This document shows positions 44,107-53,064 of a stretch of DNA of 64,000 nucleotides, one piece after another. Position numbers and translations under genes: made by a program. The stretch lies in NCBI GenBank assembly GCA_002359635.1, contig DENJ01000043.1, positions 10,216 through 74,215 of the forward strand. Direction: 5' to 3'. Origin of the DNA: Burkholderiales bacterium UBA2647 (lineage in GTDB: Bacteria; Pseudomonadota; Gammaproteobacteria; Burkholderiales; Burkholderiaceae_E). Numbering within the stretch: the stretch's first letter is position 1; each line of letters opens with the position of its first letter. Under the pieces are notes generated by a model, which ran no database searches, was not told the origin of the DNA, and worked only from the letters and a program-made list of their open reading frames with translations.

Positions 44107-44129
44107 CGCTATTCTATTTAAGAATAGCG
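44107..44129. promoter_or_regulatory. ModE-type palindromic operator
   Basis: Perfect inverted repeat CGCTATTC (44107-44114) and GAATAGCG (44122-44129) with a 7-nt AT-rich spacer. It resembles the CG-TAT palindrome bound by ModE upstream of mod genes. It lies 57 bp before modA and 13 bp before the chosen modE start, so one molybdate-loaded dimer could control both genes. Confidence 0.75.
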
Positions 44130-44141
44130 GATTGGGAAAGC

Positions 44142-44933
44142 ATGATCGAAACCTATCCCCCGGCAATGAAACAAGCAAAGATCGACTACAGCGAAGTTCT
44201 CGGCGTGAGAACAATCGATAAACGCCTGGACATTCTCCGTGCAATCCATGACGCCGGGTCGATCTCTGAAGCTGCCCGCCTTTGCGGCGTCAGCTATAAA
44301 GCTGCTTGGCAGGCCATTGAAACCTTGAGCAATCTTGCTGGGCTTGCACTTGTCGAGAAGCTTGTTGGTGGCTCAGGTGGCGGTGGCGCAAGACTCAACG
44401 AGGCTGGTCTTCGGGTTTTGGAGGTCTCAGACTTGCTGAATAGAGCTCGGGAGCAGACACTTGCTCGGATTGAAAACACGGGCAAGGTAGAGGGCCTTAA
44501 TCTGCCGGGCATCGCAAGTGTTGGCTTTCGGACAAGTATGCGAAATCAACTGCCTTGTTCAGTTGAAAAAATAGAGCGACATTCAGCATCGGCACAAATT
44601 GAGCTTGCCATGGAGCGGCAGTCGCTTCAGGCACAAATCACCCATGAAAGCCTTGAACTGCTCCACCTAAAGCCAGGCCAAAAGGTCATCGCGATGTTCA
44701 AGGCAACCGCCGTAAGCATAGTCCCAAGCATGGTTGCAATGAAGGGTGTCAATCACTTGCAGGGCAGGGTGCTTCGGCGAGGCAAAGGGGTCTCAGGATT
44801 CGAAATTTCGCTGGAGGTAGGCACAGACCTGACGCTGGTAGGGTTTGCCGGTCCGCAAACGATCTTAAAAGGACGACAGTCCGCGGTGGCGGCGGTCGAG
44901 GCAAATGCTGTGGTGATTGCGGTGGCTTCCTGA
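44142..44933 (+). CDS. modE: Molybdate-responsive transcriptional regulator ModE
   Basis: LysR-like winged helix-turn-helix domain (about residues 15-95, GSISEAARLCGVSYKAAWQAIETL is the recognition helix) followed by two TOBE/Mop domains (from about 130 and 205) that bind molybdate. Length 263 aa equals E. coli ModE (262). I set the start at the ATG 44142 (GGGA upstream) because starting at 44094 would put the operator inside the coding part. Expected to repress modABC when molybdate is plentiful. Confidence 0.92.
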   Translation: MIETYPPAMKQAKIDYSEVLGVRTIDKRLDILRAIHDAGSISEAARLCGVSYKAAWQAIETLSNLAGLALVEKLVGGSGGGGARLNEAGLRVLEVSDLLNRAREQTLARIENTGKVEGLNLPGIASVGFRTSMRNQLPCSVEKIERHSASAQIELAMERQSLQAQITHESLELLHLKPGQKVIAMFKATAVSIVPSMVAMKGVNHLQGRVLRRGKGVSGFEISLEVGTDLTLVGFAGPQTILKGRQSAVAAVEANAVVIAVAS

Positions 44934-44940
44934 GCGTTGT

Positions 44941-45453
44941 TCAACGATGCGTCGATTTGCAAGGAGCGCCTTCACGTTCCAGGAGCGCGATTTTTCGTTC
45001 AAGCCCGCCAGCATAACCGGTGAGCCCGCCGCTTGCGCCGAGCACGCGATGACATGGCACAATAAGGCTGATGGGATTGCGACCAATCGCAGCACCAACG
45101 GCACGGCTAGCGCCCGCTTGATCGATTTGTTGACTGATAGCCGAGTAACTCCTGGTTTGTCCAATCGGAATGTCCTGTAATGCCCGCCACACGGCTTGCT
45201 GGAAGCTTGTGCCAGCACTCAGATCCAGTCGCATCTGGAAGTGATTAAGCTCCCCACGGAACCACGCGTTGACTTGAGCTTCGGCCTGGGCTAAGGCATG
45301 ACTGCACACGACAAACAGTTTGCCATCTAGCTGTGGCTGATGTTTTTGCCCTTCAAACCAGAGTCCGCAAAGGCCTGAGTCTGAAGCGGCGAGCACAATG
45401 TCCCCCAAGGGGCTACTGATGCGTTTGGCGGCACGGATGTGGTCGAACTTCAT
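44941..45453 (-). CDS. ogt: Methylated-DNA-protein-cysteine methyltransferase (Ogt type)
   Basis: Suicidal DNA repair protein that removes O6-alkyl groups from guanine. It is 170 aa with the acceptor motif PCHRVLG, an arginine-finger/helix region SRAVGAAIGRNPI and TGYAGGLERK. Start ATG at 45453 (AAGGA upstream). The ATG overlaps the stop of the Ada-AlkA gene (ATGA), making a two-gene alkylation repair operon. Confidence 0.93.
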   Translation of the reverse strand: MKFDHIRAAKRISSPLGDIVLAASDSGLCGLWFEGQKHQPQLDGKLFVVCSHALAQAEAQVNAWFRGELNHFQMRLDLSAGTSFQQAVWRALQDIPIGQTRSYSAISQQIDQAGASRAVGAAIGRNPISLIVPCHRVLGASGGLTGYAGGLERKIALLEREGAPCKSTHR

Positions 45454-47120
45454 GTTGAGCAGTCCTTTTGAACGATTGACGACGCTGATGTTGGCAAAGC
45501 GAGCGAGTGCCAGGCACGAATCACCGCGTAGCTTCGCCAAGGCATCCAGGCCTTGGCGTGTGCCATGGTTTGTTGCTTGGCCTTAGGCATCCCCTGAAGC
45601 CCTAAGGCCCGGTGCAAAGCCACATCGCCTGCAGGCAGGGCATCGCGGTGTCCCAACGCACGCATTGCAACGTACTGTGCTGTCCATTCCCCGATGCCGG
45701 GAAGTTTGCAAAGCACTTGAATCGTATGCGCAATCGCGGCCTCGTCGTGTGGCATCGGTTCAAGCCTGAGATCGCCAGCGATCACTGCTTTCGCAAGCGA
45801 AATGAGCGCAGCCTGGCGTTGTTTCACAATGCCTAGCGCACCGAGGGCGTCGCTTGAGGCCTGAGCGATGGCCTGGGGCTTTGGGAAAAGTTTGAGTGCA
45901 TCAAGCGCGATATTTTCAACGGTAAGGCATGGACTGCGTTCGCCGATCAGGCGCAGTTGGGTGCCGAAGCGATCAACCATTCGTTGGGCGAAGGTTCGTC
46001 CAGCGGCTACCGTCACCTGTTGGCCAAGTACTGCACGAACAGCGAGTTCAAAGCCATCGAAAGCACCGGGCACCCTGAGCCCCTCACCATCCGGGAAATC
46101 AACGTTTAAGACCTGATGAATCAAATGCGGGTCAGCGTCAAGGTCGAAGGCCTCGCGAACACGTTTGATGAGCGGGTGCAATCCCGGCAGCAGACTTTCG
46201 CTAAATATTAAGCAGATCTGCGGTCTGACAGGATCAAAGCGGCACTGAATCCAACCATTTAAGCGTTTGTTCAAAGCGCGAGGATGCTGCATATCAATTG
46301 TCCGCGTGAGGCAGTGTTCGCCGACTGTCTCGATGCCCTTCAGTGCGCGTTGCCGCAAAAAACCCATCAGGGCTTTCAAGTCCAAGGGCGGCCGATAATC
46401 AAGCCGAACCCTGACGGTGCCATCCATCGCAGGCCCAGCTTGACGGACGCCGTGTTCCCGCAAACGGCTTGGACTCAGCTGGTAGTGGGCTTGAAAACTG
46501 TCGTTAAATCGACGAAGACTTGAAAAGCCTGACAGCGTGGCCACCTGAGCCATGGGCAGCTGGCTGTCGACCAGTAAGTGCTTAGCCCGCAGTAGCCGCT
46601 GAGTCTGTCGATACTGTAAGGGCGTGATACCCCAATGGCGTTCAAAGACACGGCGCAAATGGCGATCACTGATCCCAAGTTTCTGAGCAACATCCGCCAT
46701 CGATTCGATGCCGCTTGCCCGCGGGCGTGCTGACCAGTAGGGGCGGTCGAGTAGGGCAGCGGCCTGACAGGCAAGGATGGCGCCGGCATCCTCGGTACTC
46801 CAGTGGCGATCGGCAGGGGCAAGCTCCGGACGACAACGCATGCAGGGACGAAAGCCTGCGGCTTCTGCCTGAGCGGCCATCAAAAAAAAGTGGCAATGTT
46901 CTTGTTTGGGTGTCTTTACGCGGCAGATTGGTCGGCAGTAAATACCGGTGCTGCTTATCCCGACGAAAAAATGGCCATCGTATTGAGCGTTTTTTGTACA
47001 AATCGCCTGATAGCAAGTCGTCGGGTCTAAAGTCGGCGCGGCATATAAAAATGAGCGACTTTTGGAAGTTGGTTGAATTGCATTTTTGGAATCATTATTC
47101 GCCTTATTCATCCTTGTCAT
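45450..47120 (-). CDS. Ada N-terminal/AraC regulator fused to AlkA glycosylase
   Basis: Three-domain protein of about 556 aa. First is the Ada metal-binding domain (cysteines in GIYCRPICR and CMRCRPE) that senses methylphosphotriesters. An AraC-type HTH follows (ISDRHLRRVFERHWGITPLQYRQTQR). Last is the AlkA 3-methyladenine DNA glycosylase with the HhH motif LPGIGEWTAQYVAMRAL and catalytic Asp in PAGDVALHRAL. Acts as both methylation-induced activator and base-excision enzyme. The O6-methyltransferase half of classical Ada is instead the next gene. Start uncertain: ATG at 47120 or 47111, no clear ribosome site, and the first 30 residues are outside the domain. Confidence 0.92.
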   Translation of the reverse strand: MTRMNKANNDSKNAIQPTSKSRSFLYAAPTLDPTTCYQAICTKNAQYDGHFFVGISSTGIYCRPICRVKTPKQEHCHFFLMAAQAEAAGFRPCMRCRPELAPADRHWSTEDAGAILACQAAALLDRPYWSARPRASGIESMADVAQKLGISDRHLRRVFERHWGITPLQYRQTQRLLRAKHLLVDSQLPMAQVATLSGFSSLRRFNDSFQAHYQLSPSRLREHGVRQAGPAMDGTVRVRLDYRPPLDLKALMGFLRQRALKGIETVGEHCLTRTIDMQHPRALNKRLNGWIQCRFDPVRPQICLIFSESLLPGLHPLIKRVREAFDLDADPHLIHQVLNVDFPDGEGLRVPGAFDGFELAVRAVLGQQVTVAAGRTFAQRMVDRFGTQLRLIGERSPCLTVENIALDALKLFPKPQAIAQASSDALGALGIVKQRQAALISLAKAVIAGDLRLEPMPHDEAAIAHTIQVLCKLPGIGEWTAQYVAMRALGHRDALPAGDVALHRALGLQGMPKAKQQTMAHAKAWMPWRSYAVIRAWHSLALPTSASSIVQKDCST

Positions 47121-47258
47121 TCTAGGCAAAAAGCATGGCCTCGTTAGCCATTTCCGGACATCATCTGAATCCAGTCCTGCGTAAGATTATGCGTTCTTCA
47201 GTCATGGTCCGTACCAGGCTGGGATGAAGTCTTCTCAAATCAATGACGGCTTGTAACG

Positions 47259-47507
47259 ATGTATATACCAGCACACTTTCTATATACCAGCACACTTTGC
47301 AAATAAAGACGACGATGCGATTGTCAAATTACTTCAGTCGCATCCCTTGGGCGTGCTTGTTACCCAAGGGCCGCAGGGGCTGGCCATGAACGTTATATCT
47401 CGCCCAATTGGTATCCGAGTAAACATCAGACGCACCGTCTGGTGCCTACATGGCACTATGAAGTGGTGCACGTTTATGGACGGCTCAGCGTTCAGGATCA
47501 GGAGAAA
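47259..47507 (+). pseudogene. paiB-like (FMN-binding negative regulator) remnant
   Basis: From ATG at 47259 the codons read MYIPAHF, the hallmark start of PaiB-type proteins. Then a 19-bp unit is duplicated in tandem, shifting the frame; the homology continues after it as ANKDDDAIVKLLQSHPLGVLVTQ. After GPQGLA the sequence jumps, in another frame, to the downstream block ISPNWYPSKHQTHRLVPTW and HYEVVHVYGRLSVQ. About 50 codons between them are missing, and the end of the gene is cut off near 47507 by the neighbouring convergent gene. Two independent lesions make it a dead gene. Confidence 0.82.
47262..47299. repeat. 19-bp tandem duplication in the paiB remnant
   Basis: TATATACCAGCACACTTTC at 47262-47280 is followed directly by the same 19 bases (last base G) at 47281-47299. 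The 19-bp length is not a multiple of three and breaks the PaiB frame. Confidence 0.9.
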
Positions 47508-47527
47508 TTCGTTCGCGCTAGCGCCAC

Positions 47528-47818
47528 CTACATCAGACTTTGTGCGCCACCAGAGGATGCACCACGTTTTCCGCTTGCCTGTGCGGCCTGGGCGTGTTCA
47601 GACTTCTTTTGGGCAACTTCATGCTCTACGGTCTTCGGTGGTGGACGACCTGATGCAGCCGATTTACCCGCTTCGGACACTTCGACCCTCACAGCTGGCT
47701 CGACCTTGGTTTGCTCGGGCTCCCGTTTTGCCTCGACCCGCTCGCGCTTGGGGGGTTCCTGAACAGGTTGTACCGGGGCGGCTGCTTTTGTCTGGGCGGG
47801 TGCTTGAATTGAAGCCAT
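47528..47818 (-). CDS. Low-complexity Ala/Pro/Glu/Lys-rich small protein of unknown function
   Basis: 96 aa rich in Ala, Pro, Glu and Lys (EPPKRERVEAKREPEQTKVEP), probably unstructured. The ATG at 47818 has GGAG at a good distance, and the gene lies 38 bp downstream of small paralogue B on the same strand, suggesting co-transcription. No family recognised; no signal or TM segment. The composition leaves some chance that this is a spurious frame. Confidence 0.5.
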   Translation of the reverse strand: MASIQAPAQTKAAAPVQPVQEPPKRERVEAKREPEQTKVEPAVRVEVSEAGKSAASGRPPPKTVEHEVAQKKSEHAQAAQASGKRGASSGGAQSLM

Positions 47819-47856
47819 TTGAATCTCCGTGGTGCCGGATTAATCGCCGAACTTGC

Positions 47857-48057
47857 CTAGTGCTGCAGCAGGCGTTGCCTGTAGGCTTCCCGGAGCTTGG
47901 CGAGCTCTTTGGATGCAGTTGCCTTTTTCGTTTTTGATGCGTCTTTACTGCTCAATTCGCCGACGAGCGCTTTCATGCGCGAACCCATCGCGCTGCGATC
48001 GGGATCGTCGGCGCCCGAATGCAGTGCGATCATTAATGCGTCGGTGAAATCATCCAT
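47857..48057 (-). CDS. Small protein of unknown function, paralogue B
   Basis: 66 aa, the second copy of the gene at 39795-39995. Shared features are MDDFT(N/D)ALM(L/I)ALH(A/S)GADDP at the start, SAMGSRMKALV in the centre and KELA(Q/K)(V/L)REAYR at the end. Protein identity is highest in the first half. The leader (48058-48110) also matches that of copy A and contains GGCTAAC (48063-48069) and GTTAGCC (48090-48096) as a 7-bp inverted repeat. The function is unknown, but retention of two copies with their leaders argues that they are real genes. Confidence 0.7.
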   Translation of the reverse strand: MDDFTDALMIALHSGADDPDRSAMGSRMKALVGELSSKDASKTKKATASKELAKLREAYRQRLLQH

Positions 48058-48184
48058 GTGAAGGCTAACGGCGAGAAAAGTCGGCGGAAGTTAGCCCGAA
48101 AATGTTTAGCCCTAGCGGCAAAAAATAAGCTCAGGCCTTGGATCTTGCCGCGGCAAAGGTTATGGCTCGCTACGCGCAGCGTGA

Positions 48185-48277
48185 CCTAGACAACAGCATG
48201 CCCTAGACAAAATGGACTATTCGGAAATCGAATCCCTGTAAAGGCTTGTCCATTGTTGTTGTGATGACATTTTGTCT
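48185..48277 (+). promoter_or_regulatory. Repeat-rich control region upstream of coxM
   Basis: Contains a perfect 10-bp inverted repeat AGACAAAATG (48205-48214) and CATTTTGTCT (48268-48277). Inside it a 7-bp pair AATGGAC (48211-48217) and GTCCATT (48248-48254) and a small ATTCG/CGAAT pair are found. A 9-bp direct repeat CCTAGACAA occurs at 48185 and 48202. This density of symmetric sequence in the 257 bp ahead of the cox operon suggests binding sites for a cox regulator. No activator gene is in the window. No -10/-35 pair was assigned. Confidence 0.55.
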
Positions 48278-48314
48278 TGGATACACTCGGACCAGGATTG
48301 CTTAGGAGACGCCG

Positions 48315-49175
48315 ATGATCCCACCGAGCTTTGATTACCACGCCCCTCGAACCATTCAGGATGCGGTCGGTTTGCTAACCCAGTTAGGCTCTGAAGCCAA
48401 ATTACTTGCGGGCGGCCACAGTTTGTTGCCGATGATGAAACTGCGCTTTGCCCAACCTGCGCATTTGATCGACCTTAACCGGATCGATGAATTGCGTGGC
48501 ATTGTTGATCAGGGCGACCATGTGCTCATCGGTGCGATGACGGTTGAAAATGATCTCATCAATTCACCTGTTTTGCGTGCCAAGGTGCCGCTGCTTCCAG
48601 AAGCAGCGGCCTTGATTGCTGACCCCCAAGTGCGTAATCGAGGCACCATCGGCGGTGATATCGCCCACGGTGACCCCGCCAACGATCACCCCGCTTTGGC
48701 ACTTGCGCTGAATGCAAGCTTTTGCCTGCAGGGTCCTCAAGGACGCCGTGAGGTCAAGGCAGACGACTTCTTTTTGGGTATTTTTACCACTGCACTGGCT
48801 GAGGATGAGATTCTCGTCAGCATGACGGTACCTGCGTTTCCGGCCAAAACAGGCTGGGCCTATGAAAAGCTCAAACGAAAAACCGGCGATTGGGCAACGG
48901 CAGGTGCAGCGGTGGTGATGCGTGTGGAGAACGACCATGTGAGCCAGGTGCGTATCGCGCTCACCAATGTGGCGTCAACGGCCATTCGCGTGAAATCAGC
49001 GGAAGACGCCCTGCTTGGCCAGGCACTTTCAGATGAAAGCATCAACGCTGCCGCTGACGCCGCAATGACTGCCTGCGACCCTGCTGAAGACTTGCGCGGC
49101 GATGTCGAATACAAAACCGCGATGGCAGGTCAGATGCTCAAAAGGGCAATTCGTCTTGCAGCATCACGCTGCTAA
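48315..49175 (+). CDS. coxM: Carbon monoxide dehydrogenase medium (FAD) subunit CoxM
   Basis: FAD-binding subunit of the aerobic Mo-Cu CO dehydrogenase, which passes electrons from the Fe-S subunit to quinone. It is 286 aa with the two flavin motifs AGGHS (32-36) and TIGGD (111-115), at the same positions as in Oligotropha CoxM. TTAGGAGA precedes the ATG. First gene of the operon coxM-S-L-D-E-F. Confidence 0.95.
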   Translation: MIPPSFDYHAPRTIQDAVGLLTQLGSEAKLLAGGHSLLPMMKLRFAQPAHLIDLNRIDELRGIVDQGDHVLIGAMTVENDLINSPVLRAKVPLLPEAAALIADPQVRNRGTIGGDIAHGDPANDHPALALALNASFCLQGPQGRREVKADDFFLGIFTTALAEDEILVSMTVPAFPAKTGWAYEKLKRKTGDWATAGAAVVMRVENDHVSQVRIALTNVASTAIRVKSAEDALLGQALSDESINAAADAAMTACDPAEDLRGDVEYKTAMAGQMLKRAIRLAASRC

Positions 49176-49204
49176 ACGGCAACCGATAACGAAGGAATTC
49201 ATTC

Positions 49205-49696
49205 ATGGCAAAGAAAATAATCAGTGTGAAGGTTAATGGCAGGTTGCAGGAGAAGGCGGTTGAGCCACGTACCTTGCTGGTTCACTTCCTGCGCGAGGAA
49301 CTCTGTCTTACAGGCGCACACATTGGCTGCGAAACAAGTCATTGCGGGGCCTGCACGGTTGATATCGATGGCAAGTCGGTGAAGAGTTGCACCCATCTGG
49401 CCGTGCAGTGCGACGGCTCTGAGGTCATGACGGTTGAAGGTCTGGCAAACGGCGGTGTTCTTCATGCGGTGCAGGAGGGCTTTTACAAAGAACACGGCCT
49501 TCAGTGCGGATTCTGCACCCCTGGGATGTTGATGCGCGCTTATCGATTCCTTCAGGAAAACCCCAACCCGAATGAAGCCGAAATTAGAGTCGGCATGAGC
49601 GGCAATTTATGTCGCTGTACGGGGTATCAAAACATTGTGAAAGCTGTGCAGTACGCCGCGGCCAAGTTGCAACAAACCGAGAAGGAGGCCGCATGA
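49205..49696 (+). CDS. coxS: Carbon monoxide dehydrogenase small (2Fe-2S) subunit CoxS
   Basis: Electron-transfer subunit, 163 aa, with two [2Fe-2S] clusters. The plant-ferredoxin-type cluster cysteines are 42, 47, 50 and 62 ([12 protein letters not shown] then SC). The second cluster uses Cys101, 104, 136 and 138 (CGFC and CRC). GAAGGA precedes the ATG. The coxL start overlaps its stop by four bases. Confidence 0.96.
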   Translation: MAKKIISVKVNGRLQEKAVEPRTLLVHFLREELCLTGAHIGCETSHCGACTVDIDGKSVKSCTHLAVQCDGSEVMTVEGLANGGVLHAVQEGFYKEHGLQCGFCTPGMLMRAYRFLQENPNPNEAEIRVGMSGNLCRCTGYQNIVKAVQYAAAKLQQTEKEAA

Positions 49697-52107
49697 ACGA
49701 CGCTGTTGACCCCACCATACTTGAGCGTACCGCTGCCCTCCAAGGCATGGGTGACAGCCGTCTGCGTAAAGAAGACGCGCGTTTCATCCAGGGCAAGGGC
49801 AATTATGTGGATGACATCAAGATGCCTGGCATGTTGCACATGGATATCGTGCGGAGTCCCTATGCACATGCCCGCATCAAGCGGATCGATAAATCGGAGG
49901 CACTGAAGCTGCCCGGTGTTATTGCTGTACTCACTGCCGAAGACCTCAAGCCACTGAAACTGCATTGGATGCCGACCTTGGCGGGCGATGTGGCTGCGGT
50001 GCTTGCCGATGAGAAAGTACATTTCCAAATGCAGGAAGTGGCCGTGGTTGTCGCCGAGGATCGCTACGCCGCCGCAGACGGTGTTGAAGCTGTGATGGTG
50101 GAATACGAAGAACTACCGGTTGTCATCGATCCCTTCGAAGCGCTCAAACCGGATGCACCGGTCTTGCGTGAGGACCTTGCGGGAAAGGCCACCGGTGCAC
50201 ATGGCCCACGCGATCACCACAATCATATTTTCACCTGGACTGCTGGCGATAAGCATGCCGCTGATGCCGCTTTTGATACCGCACCAGTCAAGGTCAGCGA
50301 ACATATTTTTTATCCGCGGGTACACCCTTGTCCGCTCGAAACCTGCGGCTGCGTGGCGAGTTTCGATCCCATCCGCGGTGAACTCACCACCTACATGACA
50401 TCGCAGGCTCCGCATGTGGTGCGAACCGTCGTGTCACTTTTATCGGGTATTCCTGAGAGCAAGGTTCGCATTGTGAGTCCCGATATCGGCGGCGGCTTTG
50501 GTAACAAGGTCGGTGTCTATCCTGGTTATGTTTGTGCGATCGTGGCCTCGATTGTGTTGGGCAAGCCCGTGAAGTGGGTGGAGGATCGTATTGAGAATAT
50601 TTCCTCAACAGCTTTTGCCCGCGACTACCACATGGATGGCGAACTCGCAGCAACGCCGGACGGAAAGATTCTTGGCTTGAGGGTCAATGTACTTGCAGAT
50701 CATGGTGCTTTTGATGCCTGCGCCGATCCAACCAAGTTTCCAGCAGGTCTTTTTCATATCTGCTCTGGGTCCTATGACATTCCCGCCGCGCACTGCAGCG
50801 TCAAAGGTGTTTACACCAATAAAGCACCCGGTGGTGTTGCCTACCGCTGCTCCTTCAGGGTGACTGAGGCGGTCTATTTGATCGAACGCATGGTTGATGT
50901 GCTCGCGCAAAAGCTAGGCATGGATAAAGCCGAGATTCGGGCCAAGAACTTCATCCGTAAGGAGCAGTTTCCCTACACGAGCGCCTTCGGCTTCGAATAC
51001 GATTCAGGCGACTACCACATGGCTTTGCAGAAGGTACTCGATGCGGTTGACTACAAGGCCCTGCGTGCTGAGCAAGCAGCCAAGCGGGCTGACCCGGATT
51101 GTCCAACCCTGATGGGTATTGGTCTCGTGACCTTTACCGAGGTGGTTGGTGCGGGGCCATCGAAAATGTGTGACATTCTTGGCGTCGGCATGTTTGACTC
51201 TTGTGAGATTCGTATTCATCCCACGGGTTCAGCCATTGCTCGTATGGGGACGATAACCCAAGGGCAGGGGCATCAAACAACCTACGCGCAGATTATTGCC
51301 ACCGAGTTAGGAATACCCTCGGAAGTGATTCAAGTAGAAGAGGGTGACACGTCGACAGCACCCTATGGGCTTGGCACCTACGGCAGTCGATCGACCCCCG
51401 TTGCAGGAGCTGCTATCGCGCTTGCATCGCGAAAGATTCACGCCAAGGCCAGGAAAATTGCCGCGCATTTGCTGGAAGTTGGCGAGGCCGACCTTGACTG
51501 GGAAATCGATCGCTTCAAGGTGAAGGGTGATGATGGCAAGTACAAAACCATGAAGGATATTGCCTGGGCTTCGTACAACAATTTGCCCGCAGGTCTTGAG
51601 CCTGGTCTTGAGGCTGTGCACTACTACGACCCGCCCAACTTCACCTATCCCTTTGGCATTTACCTTTGCGTGGTCGACATTGACCGTGCGACGGGTGAAA
51701 CCAAAATTCGACGTTTCTATGCGCTTGACGACTGTGGCACGCGGATTAACCCGATGATTATCGAAGGGCAGATTCACGGCGGCTTAACCGAGGGCTTTGC
51801 GGTTGCGATGGGCCAGCAAATGCCCTTCGACGCTCAGGGCAATCTGATGGGTAATACGCTCATGGACTACTTCCTGCCCACGGCCGTCGAGACACCGCAT
51901 TGGGAAACCGACCATACCGTCACGCCAAGCCCTCACCATCCGATAGGCGCGAAGGGCGTGGCTGAATCGCCCCATGTCGGTTCGATCCCGACCTTCACGT
52001 CTGCGGTGGTTGATGCCTTCGCCCATGTCGGTGTAACCGATATGACGATGCCGCACACGAGTTATCGCGTCTGGCAGCAACTCAAAAAGCGTGGACTGGC
52101 GCTGTAA
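49693..52107 (+). CDS. coxL: Form I aerobic carbon monoxide dehydrogenase large subunit CoxL
   Basis: Catalytic molybdenum-copper subunit that oxidises CO to CO2, 804 aa (Oligotropha CoxL is 809). The active-site loop reads AYRCSFR at residues 383-389, the motif that defines form I (true, high-affinity CO dehydrogenases) versus AYRGAGR of form II. Cys386 would bind copper in the Mo-S-Cu centre. The Mo-site glutamate lies in GVAESPH near the C-terminus. AAGGAGG precedes the ATG at 49693; the open frame upstream lies within coxS. Because form I genes are experimentally tied to CO oxidation, CO use is a strong prediction. Confidence 0.96.
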   Translation: MNDAVDPTILERTAALQGMGDSRLRKEDARFIQGKGNYVDDIKMPGMLHMDIVRSPYAHARIKRIDKSEALKLPGVIAVLTAEDLKPLKLHWMPTLAGDVAAVLADEKVHFQMQEVAVVVAEDRYAAADGVEAVMVEYEELPVVIDPFEALKPDAPVLREDLAGKATGAHGPRDHHNHIFTWTAGDKHAADAAFDTAPVKVSEHIFYPRVHPCPLETCGCVASFDPIRGELTTYMTSQAPHVVRTVVSLLSGIPESKVRIVSPDIGGGFGNKVGVYPGYVCAIVASIVLGKPVKWVEDRIENISSTAFARDYHMDGELAATPDGKILGLRVNVLADHGAFDACADPTKFPAGLFHICSGSYDIPAAHCSVKGVYTNKAPGGVAYRCSFRVTEAVYLIERMVDVLAQKLGMDKAEIRAKNFIRKEQFPYTSAFGFEYDSGDYHMALQKVLDAVDYKALRAEQAAKRADPDCPTLMGIGLVTFTEVVGAGPSKMCDILGVGMFDSCEIRIHPTGSAIARMGTITQGQGHQTTYAQIIATELGIPSEVIQVEEGDTSTAPYGLGTYGSRSTPVAGAAIALASRKIHAKARKIAAHLLEVGEADLDWEIDRFKVKGDDGKYKTMKDIAWASYNNLPAGLEPGLEAVHYYDPPNFTYPFGIYLCVVDIDRATGETKIRRFYALDDCGTRINPMIIEGQIHGGLTEGFAVAMGQQMPFDAQGNLMGNTLMDYFLPTAVETPHWETDHTVTPSPHHPIGAKGVAESPHVGSIPTFTSAVVDAFAHVGVTDMTMPHTSYRVWQQLKKRGLAL

Positions 52108-52113
52108 GCGGTC

Positions 52114-53046
52114 ATGGAAGTCGCAGCCTCACTTCGCGAGGAACTCCATCAGGCGGGCTATATTACCGACGAGGATCTGGCCACGGTACTGTGGCTTGCC
52201 ACGGCGTTGCAACGGCCATTGTTGATTGAAGGCGATGCCGGGGTTGGAAAAACCGCACTCGCCATTGCATTGGCGGCCTCGCAAGGTCGGCGGCTCGTGA
52301 GGCTTCAGTGTCATGAGGGTATTGATCTCGGGCAGGCCGCCTATGAATGGAACTATGGCAAACAGCTTTTGTCCATTCGCGTGAACGAGCATGCCCAGGG
52401 TTTTCAGACCGCCACAGACCTTTTTTCGAGGGACTTCCTGTTGGAACGCCCTTTACTTCAGGCGATATCGAGCACGCAGGCTACGGTGCTTCTCGTTGAT
52501 GAGGTCGATCGGGCCGATGAGGCTTTTGAAGCTTTTTTGCTTGAGGTGCTCGCCGACTACCAGATTACCGTACCAGAACTCGGAACGATACGCGCCACGC
52601 ATGTGCCGCTTGTCATCCTCACAAGCAATGGCACACGCGAACTCAGTGATGCTTTGCGCCGCCGCTGTCTTTACCACTGGCTGGATTATCCGAGCCTGCA
52701 TCGAGAGATCGATATCGTGCGTCACACCCTCCCGAGTGCCGAAAGCATGTTGATCGAGCAGGCGGTGGTCTTCGTACAACGCTTGCGTCGGGAAGATTTG
52801 ATCAAGACGCCTGGTATTGCTGAGACCTTGGATTGGGTCCGCGCGCTGCATCGGCTTCGACTCCAGTCGCTCCCTGACGATCCTCATGGGATCATGCCGC
52901 TTCTGGGTTGTCTTTTGAAGACCAAAGAGGATCGTTTCCAGTTCAACGCCGAGCGCGTTTTACAGCTTATTGAGGGCAAAAAAGCGCATCAGGCCGGCGT
53001 CGCCGCTGCGATGAATCCTGCCTCAAACCAGGCTCAGGCCGCCTGA
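52114..53046 (+). CDS. coxD: MoxR-family AAA+ ATPase CoxD
   Basis: 310 aa AAA+ ATPase, Walker A GDAGVGKT (about 40-47) and Walker B LLVDEVDRAD, with a sensor 1 asparagine in LTSNGTRELSDALRRRCLYHW. CoxD, with CoxE, inserts sulfur and then copper into the Mo site of CO dehydrogenase. Starts 7 bp after coxL. The MoxR pairing with a VWA protein directly downstream is as in all cox operons. Confidence 0.94.
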   Translation: MEVAASLREELHQAGYITDEDLATVLWLATALQRPLLIEGDAGVGKTALAIALAASQGRRLVRLQCHEGIDLGQAAYEWNYGKQLLSIRVNEHAQGFQTATDLFSRDFLLERPLLQAISSTQATVLLVDEVDRADEAFEAFLLEVLADYQITVPELGTIRATHVPLVILTSNGTRELSDALRRRCLYHWLDYPSLHREIDIVRHTLPSAESMLIEQAVVFVQRLRREDLIKTPGIAETLDWVRALHRLRLQSLPDDPHGIMPLLGCLLKTKEDRFQFNAERVLQLIEGKKAHQAGVAAAMNPASNQAQAA

Positions 53047-53064
53047 GTCCGGGCGGGTCGATCA

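Noticed and set aside
47347..47937. 196-codon plus-strand frame
   Set aside because: Chimera of a piece of the paiB remnant and the antisense of two small genes; not a gene as a whole.
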